A stretch of DNA of 64,000 nucleotides from Mallotus nudiflorus (Eukaryota; Streptophyta; Magnoliopsida; Malpighiales; Euphorbiaceae). The stretch is from assembly GCA_947683625.1 (NCBI GenBank), contig CANTUR010000156.1:558001-622000 (forward strand), read 5' to 3'. Numbering within the stretch: the stretch's first letter is position 1; each line of letters begins with the position of its first letter. Both the position numbers and the translations under genes were made by a program. The notes under the pieces are model-generated. The model saw only the letters and a list, made by a program, of their open reading frames with translations, did not search any database and was not told the origin of the DNA. Shown here piece by piece: positions 43,793 to 55,560 of the stretch.

Positions 43793-45336
43793 TGTTGGGT
43801 TCCGTGATGCAAACGCAGCGAAAAAATTAAAATTTTGTCACGTTCCCAAGCCAGGATCCATGTAATTCGACTAATTGATTAAATCTAGGGTTTTTAAAAT
43901 CTTACCAAAACGCAGAAGAGGCAAGATTCTCTGGAAGGGTGAGAGGAGGTTCACACCGGTGACACCTTACCTCGAGCTTTTTGGCTTGGTTGTTCGGATC
44001 AAGACGTCTCCAAAAGGATGCGTCCTCTATAGGTATCCACACGAACAGCCCTTCACAAAATGAATTTGAGTGTGTGTGCTAGCAACCTCTTGACTGTCTC
44101 ACAAATCAAGAACAAAAGGAAAAACTCTGTCTTTGTTTTCTAAGAGGAAAGAAAATGAATTTGGAGGCAAAAACAAGTGTGTGAAACCCTAGAGAATATA
44201 ACATATTTATAGACTCCAAGTTAGGGTTTCACTTACCAATAACCTTTTGGTAATTTTCCATTTATTATATTCTGATTTTGTTTAAAAACAAATCAAAAAT
44301 AATATCTTATTTATTTATTTAAAACAACATTTATCTTAAATAAATAAACAAATAAATAAATAAATAAAACACTTTAATTATTTATTTCCACAGAGTTTAT
44401 TTTGGGCTTATTAAACCCATATCCGTTTTGGGCTTGTTCTAAGTGTGTGACCCTGTAGGTTCACATAACATTGGCAGTGGGCCTAAATCTCTATTTAGGC
44501 CTACAAGTCATAAGTGGCCTCTAGCAAGACATTATGACTACCCAAGTCATGTGAAGTCAATAATCCGACATAACCTAATTACAGTGAATTTTATTGTCCC
44601 TTTATCACATGATATCTTAATTGAACATAAGGCATAGAATGTCATCCTTATATAGTTCAATATTATGACTTGATTCCAAGTAGACTGAAAATGATAACTC
44701 TTTATCAATTCATTTTAGCATGGCCATGCATTTTCATTCAGTCTATCTCATCAAGGGGCCTTTAGATATCTTTCTCATATTAATGAGGGATAAATTCCTT
44801 CTAAATCACTCACATTCCTCACATAACTAATTTTATATCCAACAACATTATTTTAATCATCCGGTTAAAGACAATGTTAGAATGTGTCAAAACATAAAAT
44901 AGCTATGTAGAAATCCATGATGATTTCAAGGTCAAAGGACCGAAATAAAATTACTATGATAAGAAATACTTATGACAATAATCTATGTAGTATTCTCATA
45001 GTGGGTCAATCCAGTACATGATCTCTCATCATGTACCTATGAGTTGACTTAATATCTCATATTTATGATTAGTAAAACATAACCATCAGTCAACATCATA
45101 CTAGCCTTAATACTTTAATATTCATATAATGAATAAATGGCTAGGGATAATTAGAATATAACTCTTATTTTAATCCAAGGGTTTTACTATCAAGTCACAT
45201 ACTTGATGGTCTTAGTAAGAATTAACCATTCATGTAATTATCATAAAATCAAATGATAATATAATACCTCTTTATTAATAAAATAAGAAAGTCAATACAT
45301 AATCACAAATGATTGACCTAGTGCATATCACTAACA
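43793..45336 (-). mobile_element. Solo LTR (1544 bp) in the kinase pseudogene
   Basis: Begins TGTTGGGTTCCGTGATGC and ends GTGCATATCACTAACA, with TG...CA ends and a perfect 5-bp TSD AAGGC at 43788-43792 and 45337-45341. A minus-strand TATA box (CTATAAATAT, 44212-44203) and the sense start TGTTAGTGATATGCACTAGG indicate minus orientation. The superfamily is uncertain; I lean to Ty1/copia. No internal region. Confidence 0.88.
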
Positions 45337-45341
45337 AAGGC

Positions 45342-45351
45342 TGCCATTAGG
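45342..45351 (-). pseudogene. Kinase coding stub between two LTRs
   Basis: Removing the solo LTR and one TSD joins this stub, through the TSD region, to the kinase fragment, so that DYMPNGSLDTHF is read in frame. This is the segment LecRKs have before the catalytic loop (EYMDNGSL in the intact gene). The stub is cut off by the Tat-type LTR at 45352. Confidence 0.7.
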
Positions 45352-48300
45352 CATATAGTCTGTAGATGGCGGGGTTTAGCGTGCGTCCAAGATTTTAGCA
45401 ACCGTGACACTATTTGAGCTTAGGGCTTTAGAGAACACACTAACCACTATCACAAAGACATGGCGTGGAGATGAGGAGTCGCCACCCAGGGTAATAACTG
45501 GGAAAAATTAAAAAGGTGGTACTCGATTCCCTAAAAGAAAGCTAGCACCACAACCAGGAGATTCTGGATACGGAATACTAACTTCTTTTAGTCTCGTGTT
45601 CATTTAGAATTACTTTATGAATTATTATCTTATTCTCTATTCGCATGCAATTTCATATAAACCCTAAAAACAATCAACTCCAAGGCAAACTAGTCATGAA
45701 ATATACAAGTAAATAATGCATTCAATAAATCACATAATCCCTAAGTTAGTCTAATTTACATGGATTTTAAATGAATGAGTTAAATCTACATGTTTTAATT
45801 TATATGTGAACCTAAAGACCTAATTCCTTTTAATTTTAATTAAATGAACCTAAGTCTACTAATTTTAATTCTAAATATGAGCTTAAATCTACAAATTATG
45901 GAATGTTTAAGTTAATGGGCCTAATTCTACATATTTTAATTCTAAGGTGACCTTAAATCTATAAATTATGAAAAAAACTTTAATTAAGTGGGCTAAGTCT
46001 AAATTACTTAAATTGAGTTTCGTGGGCCTATGTCTAATTAACTAAATGGGCCTAAGGATATTTCTAACTTAAAATCTAATTAATTATGGACCTAAAAATA
46101 TATTTTAATTAATTAAACCTAATTAATTATTAAGTGAGGTGGGTTAAAATAATTACCTAAACTTAAATAAATAAATCAAAGCCTAAAATGGGCTAAAGGC
46201 CCTAAAACACATAAAAATACTAAATAAGTCCAAAAACAAATAAAAACACAAAAACGATTAAACAACTAATTAAATTAATCCCTATAAAAAACCCTAGTTT
46301 TATTATCAAGCAACCTAAATTAATTTACTTCCTCCATTAATTTTAAGTAATTACCTAATTAAAAAACCTAATTTTACTAACCAACTTAATCAAAATAAAC
46401 ATGCAACCACACATATAATTTTACTACTCCCACTATTTGGGCTATTACATTAATTCATAAAATGGTTAATAAAATAAAAAAATAAAAGCAATAAATAAAA
46501 TAAAATAAAAACCCTAGAAACTAAGTCTCTACAAGACTTTATCCATGGTTTTCCATGGACTTCTTATGAATTCATCCCTCCAACATGATCACCATGAATT
46601 TTCCTCCATAATCACCATAAAAAAATAAATAAAATTATGATTAATGAATAAATTATAATAATAACTTGAAAGAATAAAAATAATTAATAATATAAAAAAG
46701 AAATAAAAAAATAGAATAAGAAGAAGATGATGATACTTATGAGTGATTTGAGGTACTCTTCAGATTTGTAATTCACCATTATTGATAAGTCTTTGAATCT
46801 TCTTCTTTAAAAATTCTCCAAGGATCTTTAATTAATTGATAAACCAAAAAGAATTTTTGTAGAAAATAACTCAAAAAAAAAAAAAAGAATTAAGAAAGCT
46901 CTTTTAAGAATCAATAATGGATGAAAATTGTTGATTAAATGCACAAAAAAACCCAAAAGCTTAAAAATATGTTCCTTTAGACGGCGGGGTTTAGCGCGCG
47001 TCCAAGATTTTAGCAACCATGACATTGTTTAGGCTCAGGACCTTAGAGAACACACTAACCACTGTCATAAAGACAAGGCGTGGAGATGAGGAGTCACCAC
47101 CCAGGGTAATAACTAGGACAAATCGAAAAGGTGGTACCCGATTCTCTAAAAGAAAGCTAGCACTACAACCAGGAGATTCTGGATACGAAATACTAACTTC
47201 TCTTAGTCTCGTGTTCTTTTACAATAATTTTATAAATGATTATTTCATCCTCTAATTACATGCAATTTTATTAAACCCTAATTAACATCCATCTAACCCA
47301 AAAGGCAACAAGTCAATAAAATTACAATTAAAAATGCATAAATAGGCAATGCCCATATGTCTAAACTATGTTAATTTTATTTTATAAGTTAGCTAAGTCT
47401 ACATATTATTTACAAGTGAAATGGACTTTAAAGGTGGGCCTACATTTTTATTAATTAGTAAACCTAGATCTATTTATTTTAGTTTGTATAAGAAATGAGC
47501 TTAAGTCTATTTAATTTTAAAGGAAAATTAAATTAGTGGGCCTAAGTCTAAATTAGTTTTATTTTAAGTGACATGTGGGCCTAGGTCTATTTATTTTAAA
47601 ATAAATGAAATTAACTGAGCTGAGCTAAGTCTAAATAAGTTTTAATTAACTAAGTGGGCCTAAAAATCTAATTAACCTAATGGGCCTAAATTCATTTTAA
47701 TTATTTAAAGTCCTAAACTATTTTTTAAACCTATTTATTAACTGAGTTAGACCTAAATGTGGGCTTGGGGCCCAAAAACGTAAAAAAAATAAAAAAATCA
47801 AATAAAAACACTTTCATATATAATTTCTAAAAAGACCTAAATTAATTACATATAAACCCTAATTTAAGCTACTGTCACCATTGATTTTAATTGATTTTTT
47901 TTACCCAATTGAACCTAATTACTAATCAATTTTAAAGTACAGAAAATTAAAATTTTCACTATTCCCACTACTGGGGCTATTACAAACTACGTACAAAAAT
48001 TAAATTAAATGATTATACACCCAAAAATTAAAATAACTACATAGAACACCAAAAATGGAAAAATAAAGACAAAACCCTAAATTTTACTAGAAAACAACAT
48101 AGGTTCTTCCATGACATTTCATGGACCTTCTGCTCAATTTAAATATAGGTAGTATCCTCTTCAATCCATATGCACATATCAAAACAAAAAAACAAAAAAA
48201 TTAGATTAGTGAAATTTAATACTAAAATCAATAACAACAATAAAATAAGAATCATTAAGGAAAGAATATAATAAAATAAAAAAGAACACTGTGATGATGT

Positions 48301-49275
48301 TGTTCAAATGTCCTTTTTGGCTCTTTAGACTAGGATTTTCACCGTTGAAACTGTTGCCGATTCTGGACTCAGGCTTAAAAAAATAGTGCTGGACCATTCT
48401 GGTTGAAAGAATTGTATAAAAAAGAGCTTTGACAAAATTGAAGTTTTTTAGTACCCCAACGTTCTCAGTGATGTCTTAATTTTTAGGGTTGCTGTGCAGT
48501 CAAGTGTTTCTGCATCAAAGAAGAAAAAAAAACCCCCAAAAAATCCCCCTATGCACACATGCAGACTCTGCTTTTAAATGCGGAGTCTGCGCATACTGAA
48601 CTTCCTTCAAAGGAGGAACAGACCTATCTAATCAGATAGCGTCCTGATAAGATTTGATTTTTGAAACTTATTTATGTGCTTTTGAATGTGTCAAAATTTT
48701 CATCAGATAATAATAATAATTAAATTAAATTTTCAACCAATCAAAACACTAAAAAATCGATAAAAATACGCGAAAAAATCAAAAAAATTGGATTTTAACG
48801 TGTCGGCATTGTGCAATGCCGACCCTAATTTTTTTAACTTTTAATTATCGAAAAACCTTGAAAAATGACTTATTTGTAATCAAACCCTAAAAAAGGTTGC
48901 AATTTAGTCCTTAAAGTCCAGAAAATCGACAACTAAGTTCAATTTTTGAATGAATTTCATCATAGGAGCTTACGTCGCAATTGTGCACAATTGCATCCCA
49001 AAATTGGGTCCTTATAGTTCCTCCCTCATTTTTCTTCTCTCTTCCCTTTTATCGTCCTCTTTATATAGGAAAACTAAAAACCCTAACTCAATTCTAACGT
49101 GATTCTAATTTCTAAAAATATAGGATTAATACTTAAAATCATATTTAGGAATTTTAGACCAATTATGATTGAGTTAAAAGCCTAAAAAAAATAAAAAATA
49201 GAGATGGAAGATTCCAATCCCGACCGAGATTATGAAATTTTGATCCTTTTGCTTCATCTTTTTTGCTTCAAGTTC
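45352..49275 (-). mobile_element. Tat/Ogre-type LTR (minus), split by a younger copy
   Basis: Starts on the plus strand with TGTAGATGGCGGGGTTTAGC. It runs to 46975 and resumes after 49021 (TATA-like CTTTATATAGG there, i.e. CCTATATAAAG on minus). It is the same family as 46976-49016 and, inverted, 61250-63409, sharing CACTAACCACT, GGCGTGGAGATGAGGAGTC and ACCAGGAGATTCTGGATAC. Its right edge meets lectin pseudogene sequence before about 49275 and has lost the LTR terminus, so no TSD is visible. Confidence 0.65.
46976..49016 (-). mobile_element. Solo LTR, Tat/Ogre type, nested in an older copy
   Basis: Plus-strand start TTTAGACGGCGGGG (family TGTAGA), end GGGTCCTTATA. Perfect 5-bp TSD GTTCC at 46971-46975 and 49017-49021. 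About 2.04 kb, no internal region. The GAGGGAGGAAC seen beyond its end on the minus strand belongs to the host LTR, not to a polypurine tract. Confidence 0.85.
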
Positions 49276-49835
49276 CATGCTTGAATTGAATTATCGTGAA
49301 TTGATGGCGTTATGCTAATAAAAAATGCTCGTTGATGCTGAAAATCCAACTTTAACTTACTAAGGGCCTGGGAGAACTTCCATAAGATTAATAATATATG
49401 TGAGGGTGGAGTTGCCCATCTAATCTACATCTTTCTTATAAGTCCAAAATACACTAAGATTTTTTGTGGTAGCATTATAAGATATCTATGCATCAGTTGT
49501 GTTACCATTAATCGAGCTAATATCCTAACTAGAAAATTTAGCTGAAGTGATGGAACCAATACTGATACTAACATGTGTGACATTTGGATCCCAAGGCACA
49601 TTGACAAAGGTATCAAATTCAATCACAACAATGGGCTGGCTTTGGTTCACAGTAGAATTGAATAATCCTAGATGACCACTATTAGAGTTTAACAGAAATG
49701 GATAGCTAAGAGGAGCAATGAGAAAGGCAAAACCATCATAAAATAATAAGGAACTATATTGTCAATGGTAAATAAGAAATGGGTAGTGAAATCTTCAAGT
49801 CTACCAGTGGATGAATCCCAAAGGTATATGCCCTC
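49275..49835 (-). pseudogene. Lectin receptor kinase pseudogene, lectin domain
   Basis: Minus-strand legume-lectin sequence: LWDSSTGRLEDFTTHFLFTI, then after a frameshift DGFAFLIAP. Next come IEFDTFVNVPWDPNVTHVSI (metal-site residues kept), YNATTKNLSVFWTYKKD, MGNSTLTYIINLMEVL and KVGFSAST. Stops and one frameshift interrupt it. YNATTKNLSVFWTY is identical to the intact gene at 32270, so this is a close paralogue. The N-terminus is not recognisable above 49835. Between this and the kinase part, the membrane span and kinase N-lobe are missing. Confidence 0.88.
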
Positions 49836-50583
49836 TACTTATGATGTGGACCAGATTGCATTGGCATTCATTAATGGATTTAACAAAAGGGACGTGTGCA
49901 TCTAAGTTTCAAGTAGACCTAACTTGCGGCACTGATTGGACCACGAGGCCTATAATATATCAAATTAAAGCTAATTTAGAGCTCCATAATGGATATTATA
50001 TGGTTTTTTTAGTAGCAATCCAACTTCAGGCCTAAATTCCATTGTTTAGGACCTCAAAATTCAATTTAAAATTTAGGCCTCTTTATTTTTGGATTTTTTA
50101 GTCACTTTCCTTTTTGTTTTAGTGTTTTTTTCCTAAATACTATTTATTTTTCTTTTTGAGATGTTTTGGGATAGTTTTTATTGAACTGATTAATCAAAAT
50201 TATTAGTTTCTCAAATTTGGTTTTCTTATGAATTAACGAATTCTTTGATGCCTATTTCCTAGCATTTGTGCAGAAATTAATAGGTTATAGAATGTTTCTA
50301 GACGGTTAATCGTGCACAATTCAATGATTTACAATGTTTATCCTTTTTAATCTAGGCTTCTGCTATGTTAACATATGAAACATGATGAAACCCCATATAA
50401 CTAACTTCAACCTAGATGCATGTCATTTGCATCTAGGTTGAAGTTAGTTATATTAAAGGAAAAAGGATCTATAAAGAAGGGTTAAAAAAATAAAAATTTC
50501 AAGACAAGAACTAAGTGAAGGGTCATGTTGAGCAGACAGAAAGCCATCAAAGTTATTGGAGAAGTAAAGAGATGGTACGTTAT
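49836..50583. other. Unassigned DNA with a perfect hairpin
   Basis: No gene recognised. The notable structure is the 26-bp-stem hairpin at 50395-50453. Confidence 0.4.
50395..50453 (+). other. Perfect 26-bp inverted repeat with 7-base loop
   Basis: Arm 50395-50420 (ATATAACTAACTTCAACCTA then GATGCA) is exactly complementary to 50428-50453; the loop is TGTCATT. Perfect matching in an otherwise decayed region suggests recent origin. No TSD or element boundary is visible. Confidence 0.9.
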
Positions 50584-53436
50584 TGTCACGACCCAAACCG
50601 GGGAGTCATGACCGGCGCTTGGGAACAAGAATTCTTTTGAATCCGGAACCAGTAGCAAGCCTTAAAAAAAATAAAAGCATATAATAAATAAATAAAATAT
50701 GCAACAGAATTAAAATCTTAAATCGATATATAAAATAAAAAATACTTATGTCATATCACAAAATAAAAATATTCATATTTAATATTCAAAGAAAGGTCTC
50801 TGATATAAAAACAACATCCCACAGATACATAGTACAACTACTACTAATACTACTACAGTTTTTTAGAGTACAATAAAGTTAGATAAGTAATTTATATAGA
50901 TTAGCCGGGGCTGAAGAAGTTCGACGGATGAGCCTATTACTGAGGTCTGAGGAAGAAGAATCTTTTGAAAAATCAACAACTGAGGGGAGTTAGACCTCAT
51001 TGAGTGAATTATATTATATATACATGCACCTCCTAATGTCATATGCAATCAAACATCAGTGTATGTAATAATATATACAAGCATTTCATACAGATGTTGA
51101 AACTACTTTTATATATAATAAATGCTGGAAAACATTTATTTTAGTGAAGGATCAAATAGAATCCTATTTAATTGCAACCTCAATCAATAATATCTCTTTA
51201 GCCATACAGGCTCACTTAATTCCAAATTAATTCACTTATTCCATATTGGACAGTAGATTGACCTCGACACACTAAGTCAACTAAGCTCTAGTAGTCTCAC
51301 TGTCAATGTGATTGGACCCAAGACACTAGGTCAATCGAGCTCCAACAACCACACTATTCAATCACATCAATCTCAAAAGAATCAATCAATCATATATCAC
51401 CACAAGTGATTCACAACTCAACCCTAAATCTATTGCACTGTTATGTACACGGTCCTAGAGCTACTCACTAGGTAGCACATTCTGTTGATATCCTTCAAAT
51501 AAAATTAAACATATATATATGGAAAATTAATAATGCATAATTAAATCACCAATGGCAGTCGTAATAATAAAATAAATCATATATATACCAAAAATATATT
51601 GAAAATATACTAAGTATATTTCAAGTATATATATGCTAAATAAATCCAAAATCAACCATAAAAATATACCAAATAAGCATCAATAATATACTAAAAATAT
51701 TCTAAGTATATATCGAAAATATAACATACATTTATTTTGAAATATAGAAAAAATATACTAAAAATATACCTAACATATACTAAACATTTAATAAAATAAT
51801 TCATGAATAAATACACATTAAAACATGAATATTCTAAATTATGCATCCTAAATACGATGTATATATAAGATAATAACTCACAATGCTACACTCCATGAGA
51901 CTGGTTTGACGGGACCGATCCAATAGGCCTCGGTCTTGGCGTAACTAGAAAAATAAAATAATAATAACAAATCAGAATAGATTTAACTTATATTTTTAAA
52001 GAGACTCGATCTAGGAATATGGAACTCAGACAAAATAAAAAATTTAGGATCGACCCGATGTCACTTTTTATAAGAATTCTATAGAAAATTCGGCAGAACC
52101 TCTTCTATAAAATGGATATTTCTCTACTAAAAAGTAGAGCCGATACTGTAAGAAAAACACATTTCTAACACAGATACCACAACACCTTTGGTTGGGACCC
52201 TAAATTGTACAATTCCCAACCAAGGTTCATAAATTCACCAAAAATACAAATAATATAATAAATATATTAAAAATCAATAAATTCCATAAATATTCATAAA
52301 ATATCAAAATATAATATATTTAAATAATAAAACACTAAATACTATTATTTCACAACAATTAAATAAAAATCTTAAATAATAATATAATATTAATAAAAAT
52401 CCAATTTTCAATAATTCAACTAAAAATAATAAAAATTCACTTTATATATTCAAATAGCTTAAATAGCCTAAATATGTATTAAAAAAAATTAAACTCATTT
52501 AATCACCAAATTAGTAAATAATATATTATTTGAAAATAATTTTTGAAAATTATTATTAATTAGTTAAAAATAGTAAATAATTTATAAAAATCATTTTAAT
52601 ACCTTGAGTAATTCTAAAACCATTTAAAACTTATTATTTAGCTATAATTATCACAAAATTACACAATTAACTCAATAAATCAAAATATACATAATATAAT
52701 TAATATTCCGAAAAATTATATAAATACATCAAAAATTATTTTAAATATTCTAAAATTATTAACTCACATTATAAACACTAATTTAACTAAATTTCCATTA
52801 AAAATAATTAATTAACATAATTATCAATAATTCAATATTTAATATTAAAATAATAAAAAATTAACCAAAATTCAAATTAATTCAAAAAAATTCACAAAAA
52901 ATATATTTGAGAAGCTTGAGTTATAGCAAACAACATTTCTTAAGCAACATTTCATGAATCAAACATAATCAGTTAAAAAAAAATAAAAAACCTAAAATCA
53001 CATAAACTAAAAATTAGAGATATCTAAAAGTCTAGAAGTTTTGAGCTCAAACAGAGCTCGAAAATGGACTCACCAAATGAAAAGCTATTGAACAAGACCA
53101 GTTTAAAGTGATGGGGTGGCTGGAATCTCACCAATGACCAAAGCTTGAAGTTTCAGTCTTCAAAGTTTTCTTGCGACTCCAGGCGACGGCAGGTGGTGAT
53201 GGTGGTGGCAGGTAGCTGTTGGGAACTCCCTGAGTCGACGGTGAGCAATGGTAGGCGGTGGTGGCCGAGAGGTGGAAGATAGAAAAAGAAGAGGAAGAAT
53301 TCTGTTGACCCAACATTTTTTTACCTTTTTTGTACTTTTCTTTTTTTATTTATTTGTAAAATTATCAAAATGCCCTCCAACTAAATTTAATAATAATAAC
53401 AATAATACTAATGAAATAACACAATAATAAATACAC

Positions 53437-53507
<71 letters not shown>

Positions 53508-53666
53508 CTCATGTAAATTAATTTATTTTGAATAAGTAATTTCTCAAAATAATATACGTAATTATTAATAGCAATTTAACAATAATAATATAAAATAAAA
53601 TTTAAAATTATTAATACTGCATATCTCAAAATAATATTATTTAATTTAAAATATAGGGTCATTACA
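50584..53666 (-). mobile_element. Solo LTR of the Tekay-type family (minus), 3083 bp
   Basis: Plus-strand start TGTCACGACCCAAACCGGGG, end ATAGGGTCATTACA. The flanks GTTAT (50579-50583) and GTTGT (53667-53671) are a TSD with one change. It holds the family landmarks in minus orientation: tail with acceptor-like GCCTTAAAAA (50659), paired repeats (51250-51350), hairpin (51450-51475), donor (near 51875), stem-loops (52065-52145) and a GC-rich leader (53160-53270). No internal region. Confidence 0.85.
53438..53506 (+). repeat. (AAT)n microsatellite
   Basis: About 22 AAT units within the minus-strand solo LTR. Confidence 0.95.
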
Positions 53667-54239
53667 GTTGTAAAGTTGAAATTGTTTTTTCAAAGAAAAA
53701 GATACAACTTCCCCTAGGATTACCCAAATTGCTTTTGAATATTGCCATGAGGTATTTCTATCTATAAAGGCCTAAGCCCTTACTTTTGAGGCCCATATGG
53801 GTTAATAAAGATTGGGCTCATCTTTTATACTTAGAAAGACTGTTTATATGTTTTATTACTTTGAGAGATTTGGTATGCACATTAGTTATTGATATCCCTT
53901 ATTGATATTAAGGCCAAGACAAAAAATCCTAGGAAAAGAGACTCGCCATTGAATACATGTATGGGAGGAATAAGGTTGGAAGGATGTATATACTTGACTT
54001 ATTACTTACTACTTGTTGCATAGCATATGCATTATGCATAATGCATTTTATGCATTATACTAACACTTTCTTTTATAGCCATCATAGATTCATTTGGATC
54101 TTCATGTGTTTGGAAATGGAGTAGTGGCAGATTAGTGAGAACTGATTTGAGTCCAAAAACAACAACTAAAGAGATCCTTCGCAGTTTAGAAATGAGCCTT
54201 ATCACCCTGCTTTACCTAGAAGCTACACCAACTTAAACA

Positions 54240-55560
54240 GAAGAGATGGAACAACAATAAGGAGGAAACTGGACCTTAGAAGACATTAATGGAGCTTTGA
54301 TGGATGATATAAGAGCAATGATGCAAGATGAAATAAGACAAGCCTTAGCTAGGTTAATGCCACTAGCTATAACTGCAGCTGCACCCATTGCTACAATTCC
54401 ACCTGCTGCTGTTGTGGAAGATCCACCTACTGGGGGGCAACCATTGAATGCTGTAAGGAATGTGCCTATTATGGAAATGAAATATGAGGATGTGGAGAAC
54501 CTTTTGGTAGAGAAAGCCAAAAAAGAATCACTTAAGCAAGTTCAAGAGCTAGAATCCAAGCAGATGAAAACATTGACTCAGAAGATGTCCAAAATGGAAG
54601 AATTGATGAGAGGACAAGGCATGGGATATTCATTTGACTTTGATGATATGATGCAATTTGAGGAAAATAAGCTGCCTGATAAGTTCAAGATGCCATAACT
54701 GTAGAATTTTGATGGTACTGGAGACCTAAGGATTCACCTTAGTCAATACATAATTACTATATGCACTATTAAGGCTCCTTTATCTGTAGTTACCAAGTTT
54801 TTTGTACTATTCTTAGAGGGTATGACTGTTAATTGGTATCATGGGTTAGAGAAATCTATTCGAGTAAACTGGAGAGAATTATGTACCACCACTTTTCTAA
54901 AGCAATATGACTATAATACCAGGCTTGAAGTGTCATAAGAGATTTAGAATTGATCAAGCAGGAGCCTAATGAATCATTATCATTTAGATTTTCTGACTAG
55001 ATTTATGAAAGGTAGGATTAATGAAAAATAAGCCAATTGAAAAAGATTAGGTTAGGATGATTATTCAAAATGTGTCACCTAATTTGGTTGAAAGGTTATA
55101 AATGATGAACCCTAAGATATTTGTAGACGTTCATGATGATGGGTTGTAAGATAAGGAGATTGAAAGTGGGAAAAAGAAGATTGCTAAAAGCATCGGAGCA
55201 AGAAACTACCCAATTGGGGGCATACAACAAGGAAACACTAGCCAGATTGTAAAAGTGCATGTTGTTCAACAACCAATAAGATTCTCCAATTTTAACCAAC
55301 CTTTGTTAAAAGTCCTAGAGTGCTTAATGTAAAAGGGCTTACTTCAACCTTTACTTAATCCAAACCCACCAAACCCAAACACCCCAGGCTATAACTCAAA
55401 CAAGCACTGCAAATTCCATTAAAACCTCTAATACTCCACAGATAATTGCATCCACCTCAAATATGAAATCCAAAACCATATAGACTTTAGAGAGATTACA
55501 TACCCTAAAAATCCAAGCACTAGAAATAATCCTTTCCTAAACTACCGAAATGTACCACCC
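54240..55560 (+). pseudogene. Tat/Ogre gag remnant
   Basis: The open part (54297-54698, 133 residues) has the DDIRAMMQDEIRQALARL helix and ends FEENKLPDKFKMP. After a stop, the capsid continues as NFDGTGD, then FFVLFLEGMTVNWYHGLEKS and TTFLKQYDYN, matching the FDGTGDP, W-Y and QYKYN blocks of Ogre-type Gag. The zinc-finger-like NKHCKFH and STDNCIHLKYEIQ are near 55400-55470, between stops. The upstream frame is interrupted by TAA at about 54259. This is a decayed gag, not a host gene. Confidence 0.8.

Noticed and set aside
49017..49030. GAGGGAGGAAC (minus) as a polypurine tract before the 46976-49016 LTR
   Set aside because: GTTCC there is the target-site duplication, and the rest belongs to the older LTR that was hit.
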